From Rhizobiaceae bacterium (lineage in GTDB: Bacteria > Pseudomonadota > Alphaproteobacteria > Rhizobiales > Rhizobiaceae): 64,000 bases of DNA. The stretch is taken from NCBI GenBank assembly GCA_016742175.1, contig JACVCH010000014.1, forward strand, positions 1 through 64,000. The letters are read 5' to 3'. Within the stretch, counting starts at the first letter, position 1; every line of letters begins with the position of its first letter. Below the pieces are notes generated by a model. The model had not been told where the DNA came from, did no database searches, and saw only the letters and a list, made by a program, of their open reading frames with translations. Below are positions 49,642-59,400 of this stretch, piece after piece. Made by a program: the position numbers and the translations under genes.

Positions 49642-51632
49642 TCGGCCGGCTCCACCGCAGGCCGCGCCGGTTTTGCCCGCCGCGCCGCGGGTGCGCCGAC
49701 GCGCAGGCGCCGATCCAGAAGCGAGATCGCGCCGCCGAGCATCATCGACACGCAGCCGATCCAGATGAACAGCACTTGCGGCTTCCACCATGCCCGAACG
49801 ACGATGCCGCCGTCCGGCGCACGGTCGCCGAGCGCGACGTAAAGCTGGCTGAACCCGCGCGAGGCGATGCCGGCCTCGGTCGTCGGCATCTGGCGGGCGG
49901 GATAGAAGCGCTTGGCCGAGACGATCTCGCCGCGCTCGCGGCCGGAGCGGTCCGAATAGGTGAAGCGGCCCTGCTCTTCCGTGTAGTTCGGCCCCTCGAA
50001 CGGGAAAATCCCGTCGAAACGCAATTCGTAGCCTGCGACGTCCATCGCATCGCCCGGCTGCATCACCGCGATCCGCTCGACCTCAAGCGCGCTGACGGCG
50101 ACGATGCCGAGCGTCGTCAGGCCGAGCCCGGCATGAGCGAGCGACGTGCCGAAGACGGAGCGCGGCAGGCCGGCGAAGCGTCGCAGCGCGACCGCAGGCG
50201 ACACCTTGCCGACGCCTGATTTCAGCGCCAGATCGGTCAGCGCCCCGAAGACCAGCCAGAACGCGACCGCGATGCCGAAGGCCGCGAGCGCGCTGACGCG
50301 GTCGACGATGAAGAAGGTGGCAAGCGCGATCGCCAGCGACAGGCCGAACGCCACGAAGAGCCGCTGGCTCGCCGCATAGAGATCGCCGCGCTTCCAGGCG
50401 AGCAAAGGCCCGAACGGCACGGCCAGCAAGAGCGGCACGATCAGCGGCCCGAACGTCATGTTGAAGAACGGCGCGCCGACGGAAATCTTCTCGCCCGAGA
50501 CGGCCTCGACCAGGAGTGGCCAGAGCGTTCCGACGAGAACCGTCGCCGCCGCCGTCGTCAGGAAGAGGTTGTTCAGGACCAGCCCCCCTTCCCGCGAGAT
50601 CGGATGGAAGACGCCGCCCGCCGTCAGCGACGAGGCGCGCAGCGCGAACAGCGCCAGCGATCCGCCGATGAAGGCGACGAGGATCATCAGGATGAAGACG
50701 CCGCGCGTCGGATCGGTCGCGAAGGCATGGACGGAGGTGAGCACGCCGGAGCGCACGAGGAACGTGCCGAGAAGCGACAGCGAAAAGGTCAGGATGGCGA
50801 GCAGCACCGTCCAGATCTTCAGCGCCGAGCGCTTTTCCATGACGATGGCCGAGTGGAGCAAGGCCGTGCCGGAAAGCCACGGCAGGAACGACGCGTTCTC
50901 CACCGGGTCCCAGAACCAGTAGCCGCCCCAGCCGAGTTCGTAATAGGCCCAGTAGGAGCCCATCGCGATGCCGCCTGTCAGCGCTGCCCATGCCGCCAGC
51001 GTCCACGGCCGCACCCAGCGCGCCCACGCCGCGTCGATGCGCCCTTCGATGAGCGCGGCGACGGCGAAGGAGAAGCAGATCGAGAAGCCGACATAGCCGA
51101 GATAGAGCAGCGGCGGGTGGATCGCGAGGCCGATGTCCTGCAGGATCGGGTTCAGGTCCTGACCCTCGATCGGCGGCGGGTTGATGCGCTCGAACGGGTT
51201 GGAGCTTGCCAGCAGGAAGAGCAGGAACGCGGCCGCGATCATGCCCTGCACGGCGAGGACGTTGGCGCGCAGCGTCGCCGGCAAATTGCGGCCGAAGATC
51301 GCCACCAGTGCCGCGAATGCCGCCAGGATCAGCACCCAGAGCAGCATCGAGCCTTCGTGGTTTCCCCAGACGCCGGTGACCTTGTAGAGCATGGGTTTCG
51401 CCGAATGCGAATTCTCCCAGACATTGGCGACCGAGAAATCCGACTGGACGTAGGCGACGGTCAGCGCCGCGAAGGACAGCGCGATCAGCGCGAGGATCGA
51501 CAGCGCGGCGGGTTCCGCCACGCCCATCAGCCGCGCATCCCCCATGCGCGCGCCGACCAGCGGCACGACCGAGAGGACCAGCGACAGCGCGAAGGCGAGG
51601 ACGAGGGCGAAATGTCCGATCTCGACAATCAT
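49638..51632 (-). CDS. ccmF: Haem lyase CcmF (CycK)
   Basis: 664-aa polytopic membrane protein that, with CcmH, attaches haem from CcmE to apocytochrome c. The tryptophan-rich WWD-type signature is seen as [17 protein letters not shown] 51632 has AGGAGTAGG ahead and lies 7 bp after the ccmE stop. Confidence 0.96.
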   Translation of the reverse strand: MIVEIGHFALVLAFALSLVLSVVPLVGARMGDARLMGVAEPAALSILALIALSFAALTVAYVQSDFSVANVWENSHSAKPMLYKVTGVWGNHEGSMLLWVLILAAFAALVAIFGRNLPATLRANVLAVQGMIAAAFLLFLLASSNPFERINPPPIEGQDLNPILQDIGLAIHPPLLYLGYVGFSICFSFAVAALIEGRIDAAWARWVRPWTLAAWAALTGGIAMGSYWAYYELGWGGYWFWDPVENASFLPWLSGTALLHSAIVMEKRSALKIWTVLLAILTFSLSLLGTFLVRSGVLTSVHAFATDPTRGVFILMILVAFIGGSLALFALRASSLTAGGVFHPISREGGLVLNNLFLTTAAATVLVGTLWPLLVEAVSGEKISVGAPFFNMTFGPLIVPLLLAVPFGPLLAWKRGDLYAASQRLFVAFGLSLAIALATFFIVDRVSALAAFGIAVAFWLVFGALTDLALKSGVGKVSPAVALRRFAGLPRSVFGTSLAHAGLGLTTLGIVAVSALEVERIAVMQPGDAMDVAGYELRFDGIFPFEGPNYTEEQGRFTYSDRSGRERGEIVSAKRFYPARQMPTTEAGIASRGFSQLYVALGDRAPDGGIVVRAWWKPQVLFIWIGCVSMMLGGAISLLDRRLRVGAPAARRAKPARPAVEPAE

Positions 51633-51639
51633 GGAGCGC

Positions 51640-52083
51640 CTACTCCTCGTCCTGCCAGATGCCGCGCGCCTTCATGCTGTCGGCAACCTCGCGCGGCATG
51701 TAATTCTCGTCGTGGCGGGCGAGAACCGTGTCGGCGACGAAGCGTCCCGACGCGTCGAACGCGCCTTCGGCGATGACGCCCTGCTCCTCGCGGAAGAGGT
51801 CCGGGAGGATGCCGCTATAGGAGACGGTCACCGTCTCGATCTGGTCGGTCACGGCGAAGCTGACGTCGGTGCCGCCATCGCGCGCGATCGAGCCGGTCGC
51901 GACGAGCCCGCCGAGGCGGATGCGCTCGCCGGCCGCGACGCCCTTCTCGGCGACGTCGGCGGGCGTATAGAAATACGAGGCCTTCTGGCCGAGCGCGAAG
52001 AGCGTCAGCGTGGTCGCCACCGCCAGGAACGCGAAGGCGCCGCCGATCACCGCCAGTCTCTTCTGCTTGCGCGTCATCGCCAT
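51640..52083 (-). CDS. ccmE: Haem chaperone CcmE (CycJ)
   Basis: 147-aa periplasmic haem chaperone, with an N-terminal membrane anchor (about 10-32) and an OB-fold domain. His124 (L-A-R-H-D-E-N-Y) is the covalent haem ligand, with Tyr128 close by. ATG 52083 follows the ccmI stop by one base; ATG 52077 is an alternative. Confidence 0.95.
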   Translation of the reverse strand: MAMTRKQKRLAVIGGAFAFLAVATTLTLFALGQKASYFYTPADVAEKGVAAGERIRLGGLVATGSIARDGGTDVSFAVTDQIETVTVSYSGILPDLFREEQGVIAEGAFDASGRFVADTVLARHDENYMPREVADSMKARGIWQDEE

Positions 52084-52084
52084 C

Positions 52085-53158
52085 TCACTGTTCCACTTCG
52101 AGGCCGAGCGACAGGCCGTAGGCCGCCAGATGGCCTGCTTCCGGCGACGCCGTCCCGAACGCCGCGCGGCCGCGCTCGAGCGCACCCTGCGCGTCCTGCG
52201 GCCTTTCCAATACCATGTAGGAGCGGATCAGTTGCTGCCATCCGTCGACATCGTTCGGATTGGCCTCGAGCCGGGCGGCAAGGCTCGCCACCATGTTCTC
52301 GATCATGCCGACCTGGTCGTCCTGCGCATCCCCCGCAGCCTCGCCCTCGATCGCGGCAGCTATGACGCCGTGCCAGGGCGAGCCCTCGGGTAGGCCGTCG
52401 CGCATTTCCTGCCATAGCCGGCGGGCTTCGTCGCCGTTTCCAGCCTGCTCCGCCGCCAGCGCGACGAAGTAGCGGCTGCGCAGATCGTCGGGCTGAAGCG
52501 CCAGCGCATCCTCGAAACGCGCCAGCGCGTCCGCCGTCACCTGTCCGTTGGCGCCAGCCGCCAGCGCCTCGCCCTCGCCGGCAAGCCGCGCGGCGGTCGG
52601 CTGGTCGAGACGCGACGCGTTCGCGAAAGCCGTCGCGGCGTCGGCAAAGCGGCCGAGCCGCAGATAGATCGGCGCCAGCACGTCCCAGCCGCGCGCGTCG
52701 TCGGGATTGGCCGCAAGATGCGCCTCTGCCCGCGCGATCAGCTCGTCGACCGACGCCTCGGACGGGTCGCGCTCCAGCCGCGCCTGCAAGGGCTGTCCCG
52801 GATAGAAGGGCGAGCCGGTCGCGGCATAGAGCCCCCAGCTCACCAGCGGCAGCGACAGGATGGCGAGGGCGCCGATCCAGCGGCCGAGCGGCCGCGACGG
52901 CGATGTCGGTTCCGCAGCATCATGCGCGTCGGACAGGCGGATGATCTTGCGGCCGATCTCCGCGCGCGCAAGTTCGGCCTCGCCGGCACTGATCAGGCCG
53001 CGCGCCATGTCGCGTTCGATCTCGAGAAGCTGGTCCTTGTAGACCTCGATCTCGTGCGCACGCGCGTCGGCCGCGTCCGCATTGCCGCGCGCCAGCGGCG
53101 CGAGCAGCAAGAGGCACGCCCCGAAGGTCAATGCGGCGGCAACGATCCAGAAAAGCAT
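52085..53158 (-). CDS. ccmI: Cytochrome c maturation protein CcmI (CycH)
   Basis: 357-aa apocytochrome c chaperone. Two N-terminal helices (about 3-20 and 94-112) anchor it in the membrane, with TPR repeats in the periplasmic part (D-D-A-R-G-W-D-V-L, F-E-D-A-L). First gene of the ccmI-ccmE-ccmF-ccmH operon; all neighbours overlap or nearly touch, implying one transcript. Confidence 0.93.
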   Translation of the reverse strand: MLFWIVAAALTFGACLLLLAPLARGNADAADARAHEIEVYKDQLLEIERDMARGLISAGEAELARAEIGRKIIRLSDAHDAAEPTSPSRPLGRWIGALAILSLPLVSWGLYAATGSPFYPGQPLQARLERDPSEASVDELIARAEAHLAANPDDARGWDVLAPIYLRLGRFADAATAFANASRLDQPTAARLAGEGEALAAGANGQVTADALARFEDALALQPDDLRSRYFVALAAEQAGNGDEARRLWQEMRDGLPEGSPWHGVIAAAIEGEAAGDAQDDQVGMIENMVASLAARLEANPNDVDGWQQLIRSYMVLERPQDAQGALERGRAAFGTASPEAGHLAAYGLSLGLEVEQ

Positions 53159-53226
53159 GCCCGTTCCTATCGGCCCTCAGGCCGATTGCCAATCGCGCCG
53201 GGATGCGGCCTTTCGTACCGCCCGCG

Positions 53227-53667
53227 TCAGGCGAGCGGCGTCCAGCTTCCGTCCGGGTTGCGACAGGCGGTCCCGCGGCCGACCCGTTCGGCGCCGTCCT
53301 GCCTCACCGTATGCGTATACTGCCGGCAGTTCTGCGAACCGACGCGATAGGGCGGCGCAGCGACGACCTGCCCCGAAAGGCGCGCACCGCTCTGCCAGGC
53401 GACCGGCTCGCCGGAAGCGGTATATTCGAGCGCGCGATACTCCGCCTCCAGCGCCCGCTGGCGGTCGCCGCGGTCGAGATCCTCGCCGAGCGAGCGCCCG
53501 ATCAGGCCTCCGGCCATCGCTTCGGCAATGCTCGCCGACATCGGCTGCTCGCTGCGCAACGGGCTCGCAAACGCCCCGATCAGCGTCGAGCTGCCGTCCG
53601 ACTGCGACGACATGCACCCCGTCAGGAGCAATCCCGCAGCCACAATTCCTGCCAACCTGATGATCAT
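53227..53667 (-). CDS. Surface lipoprotein, RT0821/Lpp0805 (17-kDa antigen-like) family
   Basis: 146-aa lipoprotein: lipobox L-L-T-G-C-M with Cys18 as the lipidated residue, then a glycine-containing helix (A-M-A-G-G-L-I-G) and a C-terminal domain with Q-Y-T-H-T-V and G-T-A-C-R-N-P-D-G-S-W. This matches the family of small outer-membrane antigens. No role is known. Confidence 0.85.
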   Translation of the reverse strand: MIIRLAGIVAAGLLLTGCMSSQSDGSSTLIGAFASPLRSEQPMSASIAEAMAGGLIGRSLGEDLDRGDRQRALEAEYRALEYTASGEPVAWQSGARLSGQVVAAPPYRVGSQNCRQYTHTVRQDGAERVGRGTACRNPDGSWTPLA

Positions 53668-53752
53668 TTAAGCTGAAGGGTCCCATCCAGAACGCACTGA
53701 TACCGTCGCTCTAAGCTAGGGTCTTGGCCGAACTTTGTCATCGGTGCGGCCC

Positions 53753-55147
53753 TTAATCGGCAAGTTCGTCGCGCTGGCGTTGCAAACGTATCACGGCCCG
53801 AAGCCCGCCCGCCTGCGCTCGGCCGAGCTCGAACGAGCCGCCATATTCTTTGACGAGGTCGGAGACGATCGCGAGGCCAAGCCCGGTTCCGGGCTTGGTT
53901 TCGTCCAGCCGCTGCCCGCGCTTCATCGCAAGCCGCGCCTGGTCCTCGGGAATGCCGGGGCCATCATCCTCGATGGTCAGGACGAAGCCCGGCCGCCTGT
54001 CGTCGCCGTCGCGCCGCACCGAGACCGCCACCGCCGTCCGCCCCCATTTGGTGGCGTTCTCGAGGAGGTTTCCGACCAGTTCCTCGAAATCCTCCTTCTC
54101 GCCGCTGAAGACGATTTCGTCGTCGGGTGCGTCGAGGGAAATGTCGAGATGCGGATTGAGCTTGGTGAGAACGCGCACGAGCCGTTCCAGCGTCGCGACG
54201 ACCGGCGTGCGGAAGAGCACGCTGTCGCGCTGCGCCGCCACGCGCGCGCGCTGCAGATAGTGCTCGACCTGCGACTGCATCGCGGTCGCCTGGTCGACGA
54301 TCAGCCCGCCCTTCCGGCCGCCCATCGCGGTCCCCTCGTTGAGGAGCACCGCCAGCGGTGTCTTCAAGGAGTGTGCGAGATTGCCGACCTGCGTGCGCGA
54401 GCGCTCGACGATGCGCCGGTTGCTCTCGATCAAGGCGTTGGTCTCGTCGGCCAGGGGCGCGATCTCGGCCGGGAAACTGCCGTCGAGCCGCTGCGCACTG
54501 CCGGATCGGATCTCCGCCAGCGCCTGGCGCACCCGCGCAAGCGGCTGCAGGCCGAGCCAGATGGCGATGGCGTTGATCGCGATCATGCCGAAGCCGAACA
54601 GAGCCAGGTAGATGTAGAGCTGGCGCTCGAAATCGGCGATCTCGCCCTCCAGATCGGAGCGGTTGCCCATGACGCGGAAGCGCGCCACGCGCTCGTCCTC
54701 GTCGAGCACGAATTCGCTCTCATAGACGTCGACGAACTCGTCCTCGATGCCGATCGTCACGTAGCGCCGCTGAAATTCACTGTCGAACGGCACCTCCTCC
54801 GTCGTCGGCGCCTCGACCGGCGCGACCATGGAGATGGATTGCAGCGAGCCGCGCAAGCCGTCCGAGATCGGCTCGACCGACCAGTACCAGCCGGAGCGCG
54901 GGATGGTGAATCGCAGGTCGCCGAGATTCGGATTGCCCTGCAACCACCCATCCTCGGTGACGCTGACCGTACTGATCAGGTTGAAGAGATGCGCCGACAG
55001 AAGGCTTTCGAAACCGCGCTCGCTCGCCTGGCGAAAGAGCGTGGAAATGACTGTCGCGATGATGATGAGCGTCAGAAGCGCCCAGAGCGTCGAGAACGCG
55101 ATGACGCGAACGGTCAGCGAGCCGAGCCGCAGGCGCCTCGGCATCAT
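53753..55147 (-). CDS. FeuQ-like (PhoQ-type) sensor histidine kinase
   Basis: 464-aa membrane kinase with helices at about 15-35 and 178-198, a periplasmic domain rich in acidic residues (about residues 120-152), HAMP, HisKA with His259 (N-L-A-H-S-L-K-T-P-L-A) and HATPase. It lies after the cognate regulator and a small secreted protein gene. Sinorhizobium FeuQ controls osmotic/envelope genes including ndvA via FeuP, and this fits that set. Confidence 0.72.
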   Translation of the reverse strand: MMPRRLRLGSLTVRVIAFSTLWALLTLIIIATVISTLFRQASERGFESLLSAHLFNLISTVSVTEDGWLQGNPNLGDLRFTIPRSGWYWSVEPISDGLRGSLQSISMVAPVEAPTTEEVPFDSEFQRRYVTIGIEDEFVDVYESEFVLDEDERVARFRVMGNRSDLEGEIADFERQLYIYLALFGFGMIAINAIAIWLGLQPLARVRQALAEIRSGSAQRLDGSFPAEIAPLADETNALIESNRRIVERSRTQVGNLAHSLKTPLAVLLNEGTAMGGRKGGLIVDQATAMQSQVEHYLQRARVAAQRDSVLFRTPVVATLERLVRVLTKLNPHLDISLDAPDDEIVFSGEKEDFEELVGNLLENATKWGRTAVAVSVRRDGDDRRPGFVLTIEDDGPGIPEDQARLAMKRGQRLDETKPGTGLGLAIVSDLVKEYGGSFELGRAQAGGLRAVIRLQRQRDELAD

Positions 55148-55169
55148 CGCAGCGCTGGTCCGTCGATGC

Positions 55170-55835
55170 TCATGCGGCAGGCTCGCGCATCCGGTATCCC
55201 ATGCCGCGCACGGTTTCGATCATGTCGACGCCGAGCTTCTTGCGCAGGCGGCCGACGAAGACCTCGATCGTGTTCGAATCGCGGTCGAAATCCTGGTCGT
55301 AGAGATGCTCGACCAGTTCGGTCCGCGAGACGACGTCGCCCATATGGTGCATAAGGTAGGCGAGCAGCCGGAATTCGTGCGACGTCAGCCGCAGCGGCAC
55401 GCCGCCGAGATCGGCCTTCGACGATTTGGTGTCGAGCCGCAGCGGTCCGCAGGAGATTTCCGACGAGGCGTGACCGGCCGCGCGGCGGATCAGCGCGCGC
55501 AGGCGCGCCAGCACTTCCTCGATATGGAACGGCTTGGCGACATAGTCGTCGGCGCCGGCGTCGATGCCGGCCACCTTGTCACTCCACCGGTCTCGCGCCG
55601 TCAGCATCAGGACCGGCATCTTGCGGCCGTCGCGGCGCCAGCGTTCGACGACCGAGATGCCGTCCATCTGCGGCAGGCCGATATCGAGCACGACGGCGTC
55701 ATAGGGTTCGGTGTCGCCCAGGAAGTGACCTTCCTCACCGTCGAATGCGCGATCGACGACATAGCCGGCATCGACCAGCGCATCGCTGACCTGGCGATTG
55801 AGATCCTTATCGTCCTCGACGACCAGAATGCGCAT
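55170..55835 (-). CDS. FeuP-like (PhoP-type) response regulator
   Basis: 221-aa OmpR-family regulator with acceptor Asp51 (V-V-L-D-I-G-L-P), the motif D-D-Y-V-A-K-P-F, and a DNA-binding domain with S-R-T-E-L-V-E-H-L-Y-D-Q and V-F-V-G-R-L-R-K-K. Identical order to feuP-feuQ. The kinase starts 22 bp after its stop. Confidence 0.78.
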   Translation of the reverse strand: MRILVVEDDKDLNRQVSDALVDAGYVVDRAFDGEEGHFLGDTEPYDAVVLDIGLPQMDGISVVERWRRDGRKMPVLMLTARDRWSDKVAGIDAGADDYVAKPFHIEEVLARLRALIRRAAGHASSEISCGPLRLDTKSSKADLGGVPLRLTSHEFRLLAYLMHHMGDVVSRTELVEHLYDQDFDRDSNTIEVFVGRLRKKLGVDMIETVRGMGYRMREPAA

Positions 55836-55881
55836 GGTTCAGTCCCGTCCCTTGGTCCGATTTCCGAATCGCCGCCGCAGA

Positions 55882-56178
55882 CTACATCGGCACGACGAAT
55901 TCGGCACGTCGGGGGCGCTGACCATCCTGGCCGGGCACCAGCACCACGATCACGCAAACCTGCTGCCCGCCGCGATCTTCCGGCGTCGCCTTGGCGAGCG
56001 TGCCGCCATTCTGCGCCGCGATCTGCTGGCCGATCGCATAGCAGTCGCCCTGCGCAAGCTGGATGCGCTGCGGCGTCGCCGGAGCGGCAGAAAACATCGG
56101 CAGCCCGGACGCGGGCGCGACTGCGCCCAACGCCATCGATGCTGCCAATGCCAGGGTCGGGATACGAATGTTCTTCAT
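55882..56178 (-). CDS. Small periplasmic FeuN-like protein (98 aa)
   Basis: Signal peptide at 1-23 or so (cleavage in A-P-A-S-G). The mature part begins near L-P-M-F and contains G-D-C-Y-A-I-G-Q-Q, A-K-A-T-P-E-D-R and V-C-V-I-V-V-L-V, with two cysteines that could form a disulfide. It lies 46 bp upstream of the FeuP-like gene on the same strand. FeuN of Sinorhizobium is a small periplasmic inhibitor of FeuQ encoded ahead of feuPQ, so position and size fit. Sequence similarity could not be checked. Confidence 0.6.
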   Translation of the reverse strand: MKNIRIPTLALAASMALGAVAPASGLPMFSAAPATPQRIQLAQGDCYAIGQQIAAQNGGTLAKATPEDRGGQQVCVIVVLVPGQDGQRPRRAEFVVPM

Positions 56179-56244
56179 ATGTGACGTTCTATTACAGGCG
56201 GGCTGAACATCAAATGAACAACGAGGCGCGAAGTTGCAGCGCTT

Positions 56245-56451
56245 TCACTTGATCCGCGTGGTGGCGGCCAGCCGGCCGAAGATCGCCACGAGGCCGGAGA
56301 TCGCCGCCACAGCCTGCAGGACCGTGTCCGTGAGAACGGCGCTGTCGACCGCATCGACCGGAACGCCGAACGCCGCCGCGCCGGCGCTCGCCACCGTGAT
56401 GATCGACGCCCAGATCGTGCGCGAGGTGTACCAGGGTTTTTCGATGTCCAT
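56245..56451 (-). CDS. Small two-helix membrane protein, holin-like, after GTA g15
   Basis: 68 aa with two hydrophobic stretches (about residues 13-32 and 40-60) and a polar N-terminus (M-D-I-E-K-P-W-Y). AGGAAGGA precedes the start and it begins 12 bp after the GTA g15 stop. A lysis-related holin-like role is possible; no function is proven. Confidence 0.55.
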   Translation of the reverse strand: MDIEKPWYTSRTIWASIITVASAGAAAFGVPVDAVDSAVLTDTVLQAVAAISGLVAIFGRLAATTRIK

Positions 56452-56463
56452 ATGCTTTCCTTC

Positions 56464-59400
56464 CTAGGTGTTGAAATGGAATGTCCGCGAGGCCGCAATG
56501 CCCGGCCCGACGGCCAGGCTGACCTGGCTGACGCGCAGCGTTGCGGCGAAGTCGACCAACGACGCGGCCACCTCCCAATGCGGCTGCGTCGTCTCGGCTT
56601 CGGCGACGATCGTTTCGCCGTTGAGAAGCACCGCGCGGTAGCGTTCCTCCGCCTCGCCGAGCGGTATGTCGGACGAAAGCCAGCTATCAGCATCGATCCG
56701 TCCACGACGCGTCCACCGAAAGATGAGTGCTTCGCCCATCAACTCGCATTGCAGGTGGCACGGCGACAGCGGCGTCAGCGCCCGCACCCCGCCGCTCAGG
56801 AACGCACCCGTTGCATAGCGATCGGACAAATCGTAGCCCGCCGGCGCGCAGCACCAGTTGAGCTCGCGGCCGATTTCGCTCGGCAGCAAACCGGCTGCCG
56901 CGACCGCCCGGTCGAGAAACACGAACCGCGCCCCGGCCTCCGCACCCGCGCCAAGCGCGTCCTCGGTGCCGAGTTGTCCGCGCAGAAGATCGGAGAGTTC
57001 CCAAAGCCCCGGCGCGATCTCGTCCGCGACGGCAAATTGCAGGATCTCCCAACCAGCGGCGCTTTCGATCGCGCAGGCATTGGCGCCATTCAGCATGTCG
57101 GCGAGCGCCACCGACTGGAGCGATCCGCCGTGCAACTGAACCCGCAGGCGCGCGACACGATCGATCAGGCCGCTGCGTCCCGAAGGCGCCGCCTCATCGA
57201 GCCTGCCCATCGTTGCCGGCCGGTCGACCTGCGCCCGCTGCCTGAAACCCGCCACGTCGGGCGAGGCGAAGACGAGATGGCTCCGCCACGGCCGTGCCCT
57301 GGCGGCGATCCGGAACTGATTCTCCGGCGCGCCGCCATCCGGCCCCGTCGGCAGGTCGAGCCAGATCGCGTCGGGCGGGCCCGGCAGCGCAGGCGTCTGG
57401 CGTACCGGCGGCTGGATGCCCTGCCAGCCGCTCGCCGCGCGCAGCCCGATGCGCCGCGCGACGATCCGCGCCGTCAGCCCCTCCTCGACCGTCTCGACGC
57501 GGTACAGCCGGTCGCCGCGCCGCTGTGGCAACCGCATGGCCTGCCCTGTCGAAAGTTCGCTTGGCACCGTGGCAAAGCTCACCGTCTCCCGCCCCGCGCG
57601 ATGTCGATCGAGCCAGCGCCCGGCCAGCGCCGTGGCCTGCCCCTCCTCCAGCATTCCGGGAAAACCGAGCCGCGACCGGCTGTCGGCACCGGGCTGCGAC
57701 GCGGCGACACGCGCCTGCGCCGCCTGATAATCGCGAAACGGATCGCGGTAGGCGAGTTCGACCTCGCTCGCCACCTGCGTGTCCGCCTCGCTGGTCGTCT
57801 CGACCACCACGCCGCCGTCGTCCACGAAGTCGACCAGATCGACGATTTCGCCCACGATCTCGGGATCGCGGAAAAGGATCGCGCCACCCCGCTCGCTGAC
57901 GCCGAGGCCGAACAGTTCGACCAGCGGCTGCAGCGCCGCCCGCGCCGTTCCCGGCTCGTCGACGACATAGCCCGCGACCGTCTGGTGCACGTCGCGCACG
58001 TCCGGCAGCGGCAGGCCGTGGCGCGCCATGATCGTCGCGATCAGCGATGCGACGTCGACGCCGCCCGCCCGCCCGTTCAGCCAGTGACCGAGAAACCAGT
58101 TCGCACTGTCGGCCCAGACGCCCCCGAGCGTCGGAAAGGCCGGAAACGGCCGCGCATCCCAGGCCCAGACATAGAGCCGGTCGGGATCGACCATCCGCCC
58201 CCCTTCCAGCGCCGTCACCGGATTTCGCGCGCCGTCGAAGCGCGGATGACCCGGCTGCCAGGCCCCATGCTGCGCCTCGAAATAGCGCGCCTGCGCGATG
58301 TCGCTGCGCGCGCCGTTCGAGAAGTAGGGCGCGGCGTTCTCCGAGCTCTTCGGGTCGGGAAAGACGTTCGGCTGGTTCGGTCCCTTGTCGATCGCCGGAC
58401 AGCCGATTTCCGTCATCCAGATCGGCTTCGAGCCCGGCACCCATGCCGTCGGCTCGGCCAGTTCCACGCCGCCAACACGATTGAAATGCGGGTTTTCCCA
58501 CCAGGATTTGATGTCCTTATAGCGAAACACCCAATCTTTGCCGTACGCTCCATCACCGATCGGCGTGCGCCGCCGCGCGATCCGGTCCGCCTGCGAGCCG
58601 TAGAAGAAATCATAGCCTTCGCCGCGCGAGACGCCTTCAAGCAGGCCGCGGCGATCATTGGCTGACGAGAACCCATCCGGGTTGCCGCCCGCCTCGTCGC
58701 CGTCCCGCCAATCAGACAAGGGCATGTAATTGTCGATGCCCACCGCCGAAATCGCCGGATGCGCCCAAAGCGGATCGAGGTGGAAGAACACGTCCCCCGA
58801 CCCGTCCGCCGGCTGGTGACCGAAATATTCCGACCAGTCCGCGCCATAGCTGATCCGCGCCTGCGGCAGCATCGCGGCCACCTCGCCCGCCAGTTCGCAG
58901 AGCACGCCGACGAACGGAAATCCGTTCGCCCCGTCGCGCAACGTCGTCAGCCCGCGCAGTTCCGAACCGAGCAGGAAGGCATCGACGCCGCCCGCCAGCG
59001 CCGCCAGCCGCGCATAGTGCAGCACCAGCCGGCGATAGCCCCAGTCGTCGGGCCGCAGACATGTGACACCTTCGCCCGCCGCGACGACATCCGCTGGCCC
59101 CACCTCACCCGCGAAATCCGCGACGATGCCCTGCATCACATTCGTCCTGTCCGGGCTCCCGGGCCGCCCCGGCGCCGGCATCGCGGTGATCCGCCCGCGC
59201 CAGGGATAGACCGCCTGCGCAGCGCCGCCATAAGGGTCGGGCAAGGCGTTGCCCGCCGGCACGTCCATCATGATGAACGGATAGAGCGTCACCTTCAGCC
59301 CGCGCCGGTTGATCTCGGCGATGGCGTCGATCACCGACCGGTCGCTCGGCGTGCCGCCATAGGCAGCCGCCTCGCCGATCTGCGAGACGACATAGGCCGC

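Noticed and set aside
56452-58665. 737-codon plus-strand frame opposite GTA g15
   Set aside because: Arg/Pro-rich with no conserved blocks; it crosses a well-supported tail gene.
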